From the NCBI GenBank assembly GCA_947498595.1, contig CANMKX010000003.1:62001-126000 (forward strand): 64,000 nucleotides of DNA, in the 5' to 3' direction. A program made the position numbers and the translations under genes. A model generated the notes under the pieces. It did no database searches and had not been told where the DNA came from. It saw only the letters and a program-made list of their open reading frames with translations. Of the stretch, positions 1 through 7,512 are shown piece by piece; position 1 is the stretch's first letter; each line of letters opens with the position of its first letter. The DNA comes from an uncultured Aquimarina sp. (lineage in GTDB: Bacteria; Bacteroidota; Bacteroidia; Flavobacteriales; Flavobacteriaceae).

Positions 1-32
1 TAACTTAAAATTAAATCCTAAAAACTATTCTA

Positions 33-1289
33 ATGGAATTGTTAGACAAAATCATACCTAAAAAAAATCTTGAAACTGCATCAGCTCCAACTCAAGTTGC
101 TATAGAAAAGATGAGTTATTTACAAGATGGTTTCGAAACTTCAAAATCGTGCCGCGGTCGTGCCTCTAATTTAAAAACAGGTTTAGAAACTGTTTATGAA
201 AACTATTTTAATCAATGCAAACTCGACCACCATAAACAAGAACGTCTTAAACAACCTTATAAAACAGAATTAAAAGACGTACTAACACAACTTGATACTA
301 AAAAAGAAAAAATAACACAGATATCTGCTAGTATCTCATCTACGAGAGAAGAAATTCAGCAGTTAAAACAAGATATCATTTTGGTGCAAAAACAGCCTGA
401 AAATTTTGGAATTGATATCGAACATAAGTCGGCTACCAAATTATGGATAGGATTGTTTTTACTATTACCTTTAAGTATTTATATCTTTATTTTTTATATC
501 TCCACTTCATATTCTGCTTTTTTTAAAGAATTCGATCCAGAAACCTCTTTATTTGATGGTGTTTTTGAAGCTAATGCGCTAGCCAAGGCTTTTCAAGATG
601 GAACTTTAGAACTAGGTTTTGTTTTATTTATTCCTTTTGTTTTTTTCTCATTAGGCTATCTAATTCATATGTTTTGGGAACGAAAACATACTATTAACTA
701 TATTAAAGTTGCAGGCTTATTGCTTATTACGTTCATGTTTGATGCAATATTAGCTTACCTTATTGATGAAAAAGTACACTACTTATCTGCCACTATAGAT
801 TCTGCTAAATTTAGTGTTAGTATGGCTGTACAGAGTGCTAATTTCTGGCTTATTATTTTTGCCGGTTTTGTATCCTATATTGTTTGGGGATTAGTGTTTG
901 ATATGGTGATGAATGAAAATGCGAAACGTGATAAAGTGCAAACTTTTAAACGTAGTAAAAAAGAGGAAATTTGGCACCGAAATCGAATTATAAGTCGTTC
1001 TCTAAAAAAACATGAGAAACTTAAAGAAGAAATTGCTGCTCTAAAAATACGCAATACTCGATTACAAAGTATTATTGCTGGTTTCATTCTACCTATTCAA
1101 AACTACAAAGCTTTTGCGGTAGAATATCTTAAAGGTTGGCAAAAGTTTATTGCTGCAGAATTAACGCTAGGTAAAGGAGAACAAGAACAATTAATCACCG
1201 ATTGTAGAGCAACTTATGCCGAACATGTAAAAATGCTTGACCTTGAAGCAGACAATTATCAAAACAAAGTATACACTCCTACATTTTAA
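33..1289 (+). CDS. Unrecognised membrane protein with two coiled-coil regions
   Basis: I do not recognise this 418-residue protein. The sequence shows a soluble N-terminal region ending in a charged heptad-like helix (about residues 78-120), four hydrophobic segments (about 136-159, 194-215, 225-244, 270-293), and a second charged helical region (about 320-347) followed by a soluble tail. It has no cleavable signal peptide, so it is probably an inner-membrane protein with cytoplasmic coiled coils. The ATG at 33 is close to the window edge and no upstream gene is visible. A lipoprotein with a VWA-like domain follows 19 bp downstream on the same strand, so the two are probably co-transcribed. 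The arrangement suggests a membrane complex with a periplasmic partner; that is inference. Confidence 0.75.
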   Translation: MELLDKIIPKKNLETASAPTQVAIEKMSYLQDGFETSKSCRGRASNLKTGLETVYENYFNQCKLDHHKQERLKQPYKTELKDVLTQLDTKKEKITQISASISSTREEIQQLKQDIILVQKQPENFGIDIEHKSATKLWIGLFLLLPLSIYIFIFYISTSYSAFFKEFDPETSLFDGVFEANALAKAFQDGTLELGFVLFIPFVFFSLGYLIHMFWERKHTINYIKVAGLLLITFMFDAILAYLIDEKVHYLSATIDSAKFSVSMAVQSANFWLIIFAGFVSYIVWGLVFDMVMNENAKRDKVQTFKRSKKEEIWHRNRIISRSLKKHEKLKEEIAALKIRNTRLQSIIAGFILPIQNYKAFAVEYLKGWQKFIAAELTLGKGEQEQLITDCRATYAEHVKMLDLEADNYQNKVYTPTF

Positions 1290-1308
1290 TTTTTAAAACT
1301 TCTTTATT

Positions 1309-2196
1309 ATGAAATCATATATAGTAATAATTTTCAGCCTTTTCCTTGTATTGTTTACAAATTGTAATCCAAACAAGGTTATTCAAAACACTAAAGAATC
1401 AGCTTCGATCTCTAAGCTCTCTAATAAAAATGCAAAACTTAATATCAATATTTTATTAGATTTATCTGACCGAATAGAATCTGAAGAACAACGTACTAGA
1501 GACCTTGGTTATATTCAAGATATCGCTAAAACATTCAACCAACATGTTAGATCAAAGAGTACTAGTTTGTATAACGATCATTTACAGTTATTTTTTGAAC
1601 CAGAATTACACAATCATGAAATCAATAACATTGCTAAGTCGTTAAAATTTCATTTAAATAGAAATACTCAAAAAAAGCATTTTTCTGAAGTTGAATCTAA
1701 ATATAAAGATCAAACTGCTAAGCTATACCAAAAGGCTAAAGGTGATGCTAGTACTCGAAACGGTGCAGACATTCATCATTTCTTTGAACAGAAAGTTAAA
1801 AATAACTGTATCAAAGCTAAGCATAGAAATATTTTAATTGTACTTACTGATGGTTTTCTATTTCAAAAAGAAAATCGAAAAAAAGAAGGCAATAAAACTT
1901 CGTATCTAAATAGTACAATGCTTAATCAACACTTTTTGAGAAAGGGAAATTGGAGACAGCAATTTCAAAAGCAAAAGCTTGGTTTTATCAAAGCTCAAGA
2001 GGATCTCTCAAACTTAGAAATTTTAGTTTTGGGTATTGATAAAGGAAATCATAAAAACCCATATGCTGTTGAAGTTATTAGGCATTATTGGGAGTCGTGG
2101 TTTACTGATATGAATGTTAAGAGGTTTAAAATCGTAGAATCAGAAATAGCTTCAGATATCGAAAATGTTATTAGTGACTTTGTTCACAAAACATAA
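1309..2196 (+). CDS. Lipoprotein with an atypical VWA-like domain
   Basis: A 295-residue protein with a lipoprotein signal peptide: a hydrophobic run followed by LFTNC, lipid Cys at residue 19. The mature part looks like a von Willebrand factor A fold. The strand INILLDLSDR (Asp51, Ser53, Arg55) sits where the MIDAS motif DxSxS normally lies, and ILIVLTDGF (Thr180, Asp181, Gly182) matches the later TDG strand. The third MIDAS position is Arg rather than Ser, so metal binding may be altered. The gene follows the membrane/coiled-coil gene by 19 bp and a hairpin terminator follows it, making a two-gene unit. The VWA assignment comes from motif positions only; the function is unknown. Confidence 0.7.
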   Translation: MKSYIVIIFSLFLVLFTNCNPNKVIQNTKESASISKLSNKNAKLNINILLDLSDRIESEEQRTRDLGYIQDIAKTFNQHVRSKSTSLYNDHLQLFFEPELHNHEINNIAKSLKFHLNRNTQKKHFSEVESKYKDQTAKLYQKAKGDASTRNGADIHHFFEQKVKNNCIKAKHRNILIVLTDGFLFQKENRKKEGNKTSYLNSTMLNQHFLRKGNWRQQFQKQKLGFIKAQEDLSNLEILVLGIDKGNHKNPYAVEVIRHYWESWFTDMNVKRFKIVESEIASDIENVISDFVHKT

Positions 2197-2213
2197 TCAC
2201 TTTTAAATTCAAT

Positions 2214-2254
2214 AAAGATTCTCGTATGTAAATCATATATGAGAATCTTTTTAG
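2214..2254 (+). terminator. Intrinsic terminator after the VWA lipoprotein gene
   Basis: Inverted arms AAAGATTCTC (2214-2223) and GAGAATCTTT (2241-2250) are followed by a T-rich tract. They lie 18 bp past the stop codon of the upstream lipoprotein gene. Confidence 0.7.
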
Positions 2255-2387
2255 TTCTTTTTCTATCATATCTATTTTTTACACCAAAAATCATTGATTT
2301 CGTGGAGGCATTTACAGTATTCTATCGATAGTTTTTTTTTTCGTTTTACTTCAAATTTGTAGTCTAACAATTTAAAAAATAATTATT

Positions 2388-2723
2388 ATGAGTTATCCAA
2401 AATTTGAAATCAAAGCAAGTTCTAATGACCAATTTTATTTTAACTTACATGCTATTAATGCTAAGGTCATTTTAACTAGTGAAATGTACACTACTAAACA
2501 AAATTGTAAAAAAGGAATAGCATCTGTACAGGAGAATGCGCCTGATAGTAGCAATTATGAAAAACTGGATTCTAGAAATGAAAAGTTTTATTTCAATCTA
2601 AAAGCTGCAAATCATCAAATCATCGGTAGAAGTCAAATCTACACAACAGCAGCTAATCGAGATAATGGTATTAAAGCGGTACAAAGGGATGCTCCAATCG
2701 CATCTATTGAAGATTTTTCTTAA
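2388..2723 (+). CDS. YegP/DUF1508-family tandem-repeat protein
   Basis: A 111-residue protein made of two copies of an approximately 50-residue unit (about 3-50 and 55-105). Each copy has the pattern F-x-F-N-L-x-A-x-N...I-x-x-S-x-x-Y-T-x-x-x-N-x-x-x-G-I-x-A/S-V-Q, characteristic of the UPF0339/YegP (DUF1508) family. Members are small alpha/beta proteins of poorly defined function, often stress-associated. There is no signal peptide, so it should be cytoplasmic. It stands alone between a terminator and a separate small gene. The weak -7-like sequence CAAATTTG at 2352-2359 could be its promoter. Confidence 0.85.
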   Translation: MSYPKFEIKASSNDQFYFNLHAINAKVILTSEMYTTKQNCKKGIASVQENAPDSSNYEKLDSRNEKFYFNLKAANHQIIGRSQIYTTAANRDNGIKAVQRDAPIASIEDFS

Positions 2724-2804
2724 TTTTTTTATCCATTTTACGGTTTTCCGTAAAAAAATGTTTTTTTATAATCTTATATTGCCACTATCATAATCATCAT
2801 TACC

Positions 2805-3026
2805 ATGAAAACATTAATTACAATAAGTATTACTTTATTTTTTGGTGCTACATCATTAGTCTCTACTACAGATAAGGATGTTTATATCTGTAAAGGTACT
2901 AGTAGCAAACGATACCACCTAAAAAAGAATTGTAGAGGCCTTAAACGTTGCTCTACTAATATTTATAGCGTCTCTCTTGAAGATGCTAAAGAAATGAATC
3001 GCACATTATGCGGTTATGAAGATTAA
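2805..3026 (+). CDS. Small secreted protein with a YHxxxxC Cys/His motif
   Basis: A 73-residue protein with an N-terminal hydrophobic signal sequence of about 20 residues. The mature part carries VYICKG...KRYHLKKNCRGL, then a Ser-Leu-Glu-Asp-Ala helix and a final Cys. This resembles the small YHxxxC...A...C module attached to some secreted nucleases and competence proteins, which probably binds metal or forms disulfides. It is monocistronic and followed by a hairpin. The exact role is unknown; similar free-standing versions are, to my knowledge, common in flavobacteria. Confidence 0.65.
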   Translation: MKTLITISITLFFGATSLVSTTDKDVYICKGTSSKRYHLKKNCRGLKRCSTNIYSVSLEDAKEMNRTLCGYED

Positions 3027-3032
3027 TTGAGT

Positions 3033-3072
3033 TTGTAATTTTATAAAAGTCGGCTACTTTTATAGATTACAA
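3033..3072 (+). terminator. Long imperfect hairpin after the small secreted protein gene
   Basis: Inner arms TATAAAAGT (3042-3050) and ACTTTTATA (3056-3064) extend through a small bulge into TTGTAAT (3033-3039) and ATTACAA (3066-3072). It begins 7 bp after the stop codon of the 73-residue protein gene. It lacks a strong T-run, so it is a probable rather than certain terminator. Confidence 0.5.
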
Positions 3073-3080
3073 CTTATTTT

Positions 3081-3119
3081 GAACTTGCTGAGTGGGTGGG
3101 GGCTTGTCTCAGCAAGTTC
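3081..3119 (-). terminator. Perfect 12-bp hairpin with a G-rich loop, between convergent genes
   Basis: GAACTTGCTGAG (3081-3092) and CTCAGCAAGTTC (3108-3119) are perfect complements around a 15-nt loop containing GGGTGGGGG. It lies 9 bp beyond the stop codon of the minus-strand royal-jelly-like gene, and on that strand it is followed by AAAATAAG rather than a T-run. The G-rich loop stands out in this AT-rich DNA. Confidence 0.45.
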
Positions 3120-3127
3120 TAGTTTCT

Positions 3128-4210
3128 TTATTCCAACGGGTATTTATAGATGCTAAACGTCATTTGAGAAACATCTTCTTTTGCTTCATGTATTCTTGAA
3201 TTCGTATAGTACAGAAAGCCATCATAAATACTGAATGTATCTGCCCACTGCACATTTGCCCCTTCTATCAATGTTTTAATTTCTCCTTCTTTTGTTAAGT
3301 ATTGTATTTTATGTTTTTCTAAATCTGCGTAATACAAATTTCGTTGTTGATCTAGAATCATTCCATCTGGTGCAGCTGTTTTTGCTACCTTGACTATACT
3401 TTGCTCTATTGCTTCTGTTGTTTGGTCAAATGTATTGGTATCAACGGTGTATAATGAATACCCTGTAAGACTATGATAGTATAATTTATTCATTCCTTCG
3501 TCTAATGCAATTCCATCAGAATGGACAGTATTTTCCCATTTCTCACCATTAATCATCAAGTGATCTGTTTCTGCTACTGTTGAAATATGGTTGTCTAAAA
3601 TTCGTTTACTTTTCCCTGTTTCTAAATCCAAAATAACCAATCCTCCTGCTCCCGAATCGGTACAGTATATTTTATTCTTTTGTTTATCTACTCTTAAATC
3701 ATTGATATAAGAGTTTGTCTTATAACTTAACTTGTCTAATGTATAGATTTTAGTTAATGTATTATTTCTTAAATCGTATGCGAATATTTTAGGAGCTCCT
3801 TCTACTCCTTTGAATAATGGGTTTCTAGTATCCAAAATATATAATATATCTTCAAAAGCTACGACTGATTGTACTGCTACAAACATTGAATCGATAATAG
3901 GGTTTCCTATTTTCCACTCATTCATTTTTTCATTAGGATATGGTATATGCGTTCCATCTTGTGGATTTATTTCAACTACTGAATACGGTACATTATCTCT
4001 CCATCTTGGAAAATTTGCAAAAATTCGACCTGTATTACTAACGGTTACTCCTGTAACTTGTACTCCTTTAAAAGTTGCCACTTTAGTTGCTTCTTTTTTT
4101 GAGAGTATCTCAGCTTTTTTTTCTACAGTTTTTATTGGTTTGGTATTTTTTTCTTTCTTTCCACAGCTTATCAATAACGCTATAGAAAGTAGTCCATATA
4201 TAATTTTCAT
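3128..4210 (-). CDS. Yellow/major-royal-jelly-like beta-propeller lipoprotein
   Basis: A 360-residue protein with a lipoprotein signal (LLISC, Cys16), so it should be membrane-anchored on the periplasmic or surface side. The mature sequence opens with GVTVSNTGRIFANFPRW, then blade-like repeats such as INDLRVDKQKNKIYCTDSG, GGLVILDLETGKS and PDGMILDQQRNLYYADLE, which are characteristic of the bacterial yellow/MRJP family (SMP-30-like six-bladed propellers). These proteins bind or process small ligands; the substrate cannot be read from the sequence. It lies 43 bp downstream of modC on the same strand but has its own -7 box at 4229-4236, so it may be transcribed independently of the molybdate operon. 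Confidence 0.75.
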   Translation of the reverse strand: MKIIYGLLSIALLISCGKKEKNTKPIKTVEKKAEILSKKEATKVATFKGVQVTGVTVSNTGRIFANFPRWRDNVPYSVVEINPQDGTHIPYPNEKMNEWKIGNPIIDSMFVAVQSVVAFEDILYILDTRNPLFKGVEGAPKIFAYDLRNNTLTKIYTLDKLSYKTNSYINDLRVDKQKNKIYCTDSGAGGLVILDLETGKSKRILDNHISTVAETDHLMINGEKWENTVHSDGIALDEGMNKLYYHSLTGYSLYTVDTNTFDQTTEAIEQSIVKVAKTAAPDGMILDQQRNLYYADLEKHKIQYLTKEGEIKTLIEGANVQWADTFSIYDGFLYYTNSRIHEAKEDVSQMTFSIYKYPLE

Positions 4211-4228
4211 AGTTGATTATTTTTAGAA

Positions 4229-4236
4229 CAAATATA
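4229..4236 (-). promoter_or_regulatory. Candidate -7 box for the royal-jelly-like gene
   Basis: On the minus strand this reads TATATTTG, an exact match to the Bacteroidota -7 consensus TAnnTTTG. It lies 18 bp before the ATG. The nearest TTG that could serve as -33 (4263-4265) is 26 bp away, slightly too far, so this rests mainly on the -7 box. Confidence 0.4.
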
Positions 4237-4253
4237 CTTGCTATTTTCTTCTA

Positions 4254-5096
4254 TTAAATTTTCAATATAGCACTGACGTTAATTTTATCTCCTTCTTTTT
4301 TATTTTCCATTTTCGAAAGATTACTTTTTAATTCGATTTTATTATCTCCTATTTTTATTATCACTTTACAGAGTTTCTTGTGCTCTCTAACAATTTGTAT
4401 AATTTCTCCTGTAAATTCAGTTTTAAAATCAGGCGAAATAAAATTCTTATTCTCTTTTAGAATTCTCCCTTTATCTAATTGATAACTCGTATCTGCCATT
4501 TTATGTATTTCTTGCATATCATGACTTACAAGTATTGTTGTTAAGTTATATTCTTGATGTACTTTAATAAGATAATCTTGTAGTTTTGCTCTCATTTCGA
4601 CATCCAATGCAGACAATGGTTCATCCAATAGTAATAGTTTTGGCTTTCTTACAATAGCTCTTGCCAAAGCAACTCTTTGTTGTTGTCCTCCTGAAAGTTT
4701 AGCTGGCTTTTGGTTTTGTAAATCTCCTAGTTCAACAATATCTATTAATTCGTTTATAATATTTTTATATTGCTGTTTTTGTAGCGCATAATTCAGGTTT
4801 TCTCTCACTGTCATATTAGGGAAAAGTCCGTAATCTTGAAATACAAAACCTATATTTCGCTGTTGAATTTTTATATCAATTTTATTGGTTGTATCTAACC
4901 AAGTTTCTTTTCCTATTTTAAGAATACCTTTATCCGGTTTCAATAATCCAGCTATCATTCTTAATATTGATGTTTTTCCTGCTCCAGATGCCCCATATAA
5001 TGCAATAAACTCTCTCTCTTTTACTTTAAAATCAACTTCTATTTGCATTTCGCCTATAGCAGCTTTCATTTTTTTCTTTAAAGCTATTTGTATCAT
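4254..5096 (-). CDS. modC: Molybdate ABC transporter ATPase ModC
   Basis: A 280-residue ABC ATPase that powers molybdate import with ModA and ModB. Visible motifs are Walker A GASGAGKTS (35-43), Q-loop Gln87, signature LSGGQQQR (134-141), Walker B LLLLDEP (154-160) and H-loop His192. The C-terminal 70 residues look like a single shortened TOBE/MOP domain; typical E. coli ModC is longer, about 350 residues. Its ATG overlaps the modB stop by 4 bp, so the genes are translationally coupled. It is the last gene of modE-modA-modB-modC. Confidence 0.9.
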   Translation of the reverse strand: MIQIALKKKMKAAIGEMQIEVDFKVKEREFIALYGASGAGKTSILRMIAGLLKPDKGILKIGKETWLDTTNKIDIKIQQRNIGFVFQDYGLFPNMTVRENLNYALQKQQYKNIINELIDIVELGDLQNQKPAKLSGGQQQRVALARAIVRKPKLLLLDEPLSALDVEMRAKLQDYLIKVHQEYNLTTILVSHDMQEIHKMADTSYQLDKGRILKENKNFISPDFKTEFTGEIIQIVREHKKLCKVIIKIGDNKIELKSNLSKMENKKEGDKINVSAILKI

Positions 5097-5767
5097 AATG
5101 TAGATCGTTTGATATAACCACCGTTAATTAGATAAACAATTAATAAAATACTAAATGTGACACCAAATAAAACTAATGAATATTCATTTGCAGCTTCATA
5201 ATTAAGAGCTTCTACCTCATCATAAATTGCTATAGATGCTACTTTTGTTTTTCCTGGAATGTTCCCTCCTATCATTAATACAACTCCAAATTCTCCTATA
5301 GTATGAGCAAATCCTAACACGATTCCTGTTAATAAAGATGGTTTTATATATGGAAGCATTACTCTTATTAAAGTTGTTAATTTTGATTTCCCTAATACAT
5401 AAGAAGCTTCAATAATTGAATTAGGGATTTTTGTGAATCCAGCTTGAATAGGATGTACCATAAAAGGTAAACTATAGATAACCGAAGCAAAAACTAGTCC
5501 TGTAAAAGAGAAAATTAATTGAATTCCTATATATTCTTGTAACCAACCTCCAAGTTGACTAGAAGGACTAAATATTATCAATAAATAAAAACCTAAAACT
5601 GTGGGAGGTAATACCAATGGCATACTAATTAGTGTTTCTAATATTGGTTTAATTTTTGACTTTGTAAAAGCCAACCAATATGCTATTGGTATTGAAATTA
5701 TCACTAATATGAAGGTCGTTATTGCTGCTAACTTAAATGTTAGAAATAAAGCTTCCCATTCCATCAT
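5093..5767 (-). CDS. modB: Molybdate ABC transporter permease ModB
   Basis: A 224-residue inner-membrane permease with five to six hydrophobic segments and the EAA-loop region around EASYVLGKSKLTTLIRVMLP, where binding-protein-dependent permeases contact their ATPase. GFAHTIGEFGVVLMIGGNIPG is typical of ModB. It forms the channel between ModA and ModC. Two adjacent ATG codons (5762-5767) could both be the start. The ORF overlaps modC by 4 bp and begins 9 bp after modA. Confidence 0.92.
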   Translation of the reverse strand: MMEWEALFLTFKLAAITTFILVIISIPIAYWLAFTKSKIKPILETLISMPLVLPPTVLGFYLLIIFSPSSQLGGWLQEYIGIQLIFSFTGLVFASVIYSLPFMVHPIQAGFTKIPNSIIEASYVLGKSKLTTLIRVMLPYIKPSLLTGIVLGFAHTIGEFGVVLMIGGNIPGKTKVASIAIYDEVEALNYEAANEYSLVLFGVTFSILLIVYLINGGYIKRSTL

Positions 5768-5776
5768 TAATTCTCT

Positions 5777-6547
5777 TTAATTAACTGGAACATATCCATA
5801 AGCTCTGAGAATTTTTTGTCCTTCTATAGAAAACAGGTATTCGTAAAACTCTTTCATTAACGTTACTTTATCGTCTTCATTTTTAAGTAAAACAATTCCT
5901 TGTTCAATAGGTTTGTATACATCATTTGGTACTTCTACCCAATGGCCTTTTCCTTTTAAATTAGGAGACATCACTACTGATTTTGAAGTAAATCCAATCG
6001 AAGCTGATTGTGAAACGATAAATTGATTGGCTTGTAAAACACTTTCTCCAAATACTAGTTTATCTTTTATGTCTTCATATATTCCATATTCCATCAATGC
6101 TTCAACAGTTGCTTTTCCATAAGGAGCGACTTTAGGGTTTGCTATTGCTATATGTTTTATTGCTGCATTTCTTAAATTTAAAACATTTGGTTGTAAAGTA
6201 TCATTCATCGTCCATAGTACTAATTTCCCATATGCATAAACAACAGGCTTATTTATGCCTAAACCTGCTTTAAACACTTCATCAGGATATCTCATGTTAG
6301 CTGCTATAAAAATATCATATGGAGCTCCTGCTTTTATTTGCGCTGTAAGTTTTCCTGACGAATTTGTTATGAGATCACATGCAACTCCTGTTGTTTGAGT
6401 AAATTTCTCTATCAACGTTTTCATTGCAAACTGCATATTAGCTGCTGTAGCAATAGTTAAATGAGGCTGTTCTTTTTTTTGACATGCTATCATTATTATA
6501 AAAATGATAAGCAATAAAATTCTTTTAAATAATTTTCTGATTATCAT
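5777..6547 (-). CDS. modA: Molybdate-binding lipoprotein ModA
   Basis: A 256-residue substrate-binding protein of the ModA family, with the N-terminal ATAANMQFAMKTLIEKF and NSSGKLTAQIKAGAPYDIFIAAN blocks that line the oxyanion pocket. The signal peptide ends in a lipobox (MIAC, Cys22), so it is a membrane-anchored lipoprotein rather than a free periplasmic protein. This is common where the outer membrane envelope is served by tethered binding proteins. Its ATG directly abuts the modE stop codon (0 bp), and modB follows after 9 bp. Confidence 0.92.
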   Translation of the reverse strand: MIIRKLFKRILLLIIFIIMIACQKKEQPHLTIATAANMQFAMKTLIEKFTQTTGVACDLITNSSGKLTAQIKAGAPYDIFIAANMRYPDEVFKAGLGINKPVVYAYGKLVLWTMNDTLQPNVLNLRNAAIKHIAIANPKVAPYGKATVEALMEYGIYEDIKDKLVFGESVLQANQFIVSQSASIGFTSKSVVMSPNLKGKGHWVEVPNDVYKPIEQGIVLLKNEDDKVTLMKEFYEYLFSIEGQKILRAYGYVPVN

Positions 6548-6877
6548 TTACAACGGTATTTCTGATGTTAGTTCTTGAATATAATGATTGATTTTGGAGT
6601 GCAGTTTATAAAATTCTTTTATAACTCTTTTTCCTTCTGAAGTTACAGTTGCTCCACTTCCTTTCTTTCCTCCTAATCGTTTTTCTACTAAAGGAGAATT
6701 CGCGGTTGCATTCATGTTCTCTACTAATTGCCAAGCTTTTCTATAAGACATATTAATTGCTTCGGCACCTCTTGTAATTGATCCGTATTCTAGAATTTTT
6801 TCTAATAAAACAATACGACCTATTCCTAAATATGGAGTTTCTTTATGGTCCACCCATATTCTAAATTTAATACTCAT
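6548..6877 (-). CDS. modE: ModE-type winged-helix regulator without a molybdate-binding domain
   Basis: A protein of about 109 residues consisting only of the LysR-like winged HTH of ModE: GRIVLLEKILEYGSITRGAEAINMSYRKAWQLVENMN, then the wing PLVEKRLGGKKGSGA. Classical E. coli ModE (262 residues) adds two MOP domains that bind molybdate; these are absent, so how this short form senses metal is unclear. I chose the ATG at 6875-6877; an in-frame TTG at 6889 would add four residues and is less convincing. It heads the mod operon, and a candidate operator lies upstream at 6942-6993. Confidence 0.8.
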   Translation of the reverse strand: MSIKFRIWVDHKETPYLGIGRIVLLEKILEYGSITRGAEAINMSYRKAWQLVENMNATANSPLVEKRLGGKKGSGATVTSEGKRVIKEFYKLHSKINHYIQELTSEIPL

Positions 6878-6889
6878 TTCTTTACTCAA

Positions 6890-6917
6890 AGCACTATGTT
6901 TTCAATTGCATAGTGCT
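6890..6917. promoter_or_regulatory. Perfect 9-bp inverted repeat in the modE leader
   Basis: AGCACTATG (6890-6898) and CATAGTGCT (6909-6917) are perfect complements separated by 10 nt, ending 13 bp before the modE ATG. As RNA it would be a hairpin next to the ribosome binding region; as DNA it could be an operator. Its minus-strand copy also contains a tiny ATG...TAG reading frame of five codons. Confidence 0.5.
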
Positions 6918-6941
6918 AAGTAAGGATTTTATATACTAATA

Positions 6942-6963
6942 TTATATGACACTTATCATATAA
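6942..6963. promoter_or_regulatory. Candidate ModE operator
   Basis: TTATATGA (6942-6949) and TCATATAA (6956-6963) form a perfect dyad with a 6-bp spacer. The shape resembles known ModE sites, which are AT-rich TATAT-type half-sites in inverted orientation. Position, 65 bp upstream of the modE ATG, suits autoregulation of the mod operon. Confidence 0.5.
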
Positions 6964-6993
6964 AGCGTTTTTTAATTGCACTTATTATATAAA
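6950..6993. repeat. Direct repeat in the modE promoter region
   Basis: CACTTATCATATAAA (6950-6964) recurs as CACTTATTATATAAA (6979-6993), 14 of 15 identical with a period of 29 bp, close to three helical turns. The first copy overlaps the ModE-like dyad, so the second may be an additional half-site for cooperative binding. Confidence 0.55.
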
Positions 6994-6997
6994 AAAA

Positions 6998-7040
6998 CAA
7001 GTCTAAGCTGTTACTATAATATAGCAACAGCTTAGACTTG
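6998..7040 (-). terminator. Strong intrinsic terminator downstream of the 72-residue protein gene
   Basis: CAAGTCTAAGCTGTT (6998-7012) and AACAGCTTAGACTTG (7026-7040) are perfect 15-bp arms. On the minus strand the hairpin is followed by TTTTTTTATA, and on the plus strand by TTTT, so it can act in both directions. It separates the upstream small gene from the modE promoter. Confidence 0.88.
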
Positions 7041-7118
7041 TTTTAAAGCCAAAAAGATACGATGCACAATATATAGATTATGCATTTCTCTTTTTTTTAT
7101 AAGTTAAAATCTAAAGAT

Positions 7119-7337
7119 TTATGAAGGCATTCCATTAAGACGTTTTTCAATCTTACGTTTCTTCTCTGTTATTCTTTTCATTATATCCATCAACTCAGCG
7201 TCCTTCGTTTCTTTGTAAATCTCATTAATACCTAGTATTAATCGTTTAGCCTCTCTAGAAGCTTGAACTCTATCACTGGTAGACATATGACTCATTTTCT
7301 CTTGTTCAAATGCAAGAGCTTCTTTTATGATATCCAT
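7119..7337 (-). CDS. Small highly charged helical protein, function unknown
   Basis: An approximately 72-residue protein beginning MDIIKEALAFEQEK and ending in KRLNGMPS. It is rich in Lys, Glu and Arg with Leu/Ile spacing suggesting two long helices; no signal peptide or membrane segment. I do not recognise a family. I chose the ATG at 7335-7337, because an exact -7 box lies at 7359-7366, which puts the transcript start downstream of the alternative upstream start. It is monocistronic with a strong terminator. Confidence 0.65.
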   Translation of the reverse strand: MDIIKEALAFEQEKMSHMSTSDRVQASREAKRLILGINEIYKETKDAELMDIMKRITEKKRKIEKRLNGMPS

Positions 7338-7358
7338 ATATATATGTTTAATATAGGA

Positions 7359-7366
7359 CAAATATA
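7359..7366 (-). promoter_or_regulatory. Candidate -7 box for the 72-residue protein gene
   Basis: The minus strand reads TATATTTG, exact to TAnnTTTG, 22 bp before the chosen ATG. No clear -33 TTTG is visible. Confidence 0.45.
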
Positions 7367-7512
7367 CTTATTGATCCATAAAAAACTAATCGAAATGCAT
7401 CAATAATTGTTATATTATCATTATATTTTAAAATAAAAGCTGTTTATTAATGCTTTTTGCTCTAAAATGAGCTTCAATTTATTTTTTTACTTCTCAAAAT
7501 AATATTTTTCAT

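Noticed and set aside
3810-4226. 138-codon open frame opposite the royal-jelly-like gene
   Set aside because: Shadow of a well-supported lipoprotein gene with its own promoter and signal peptide.
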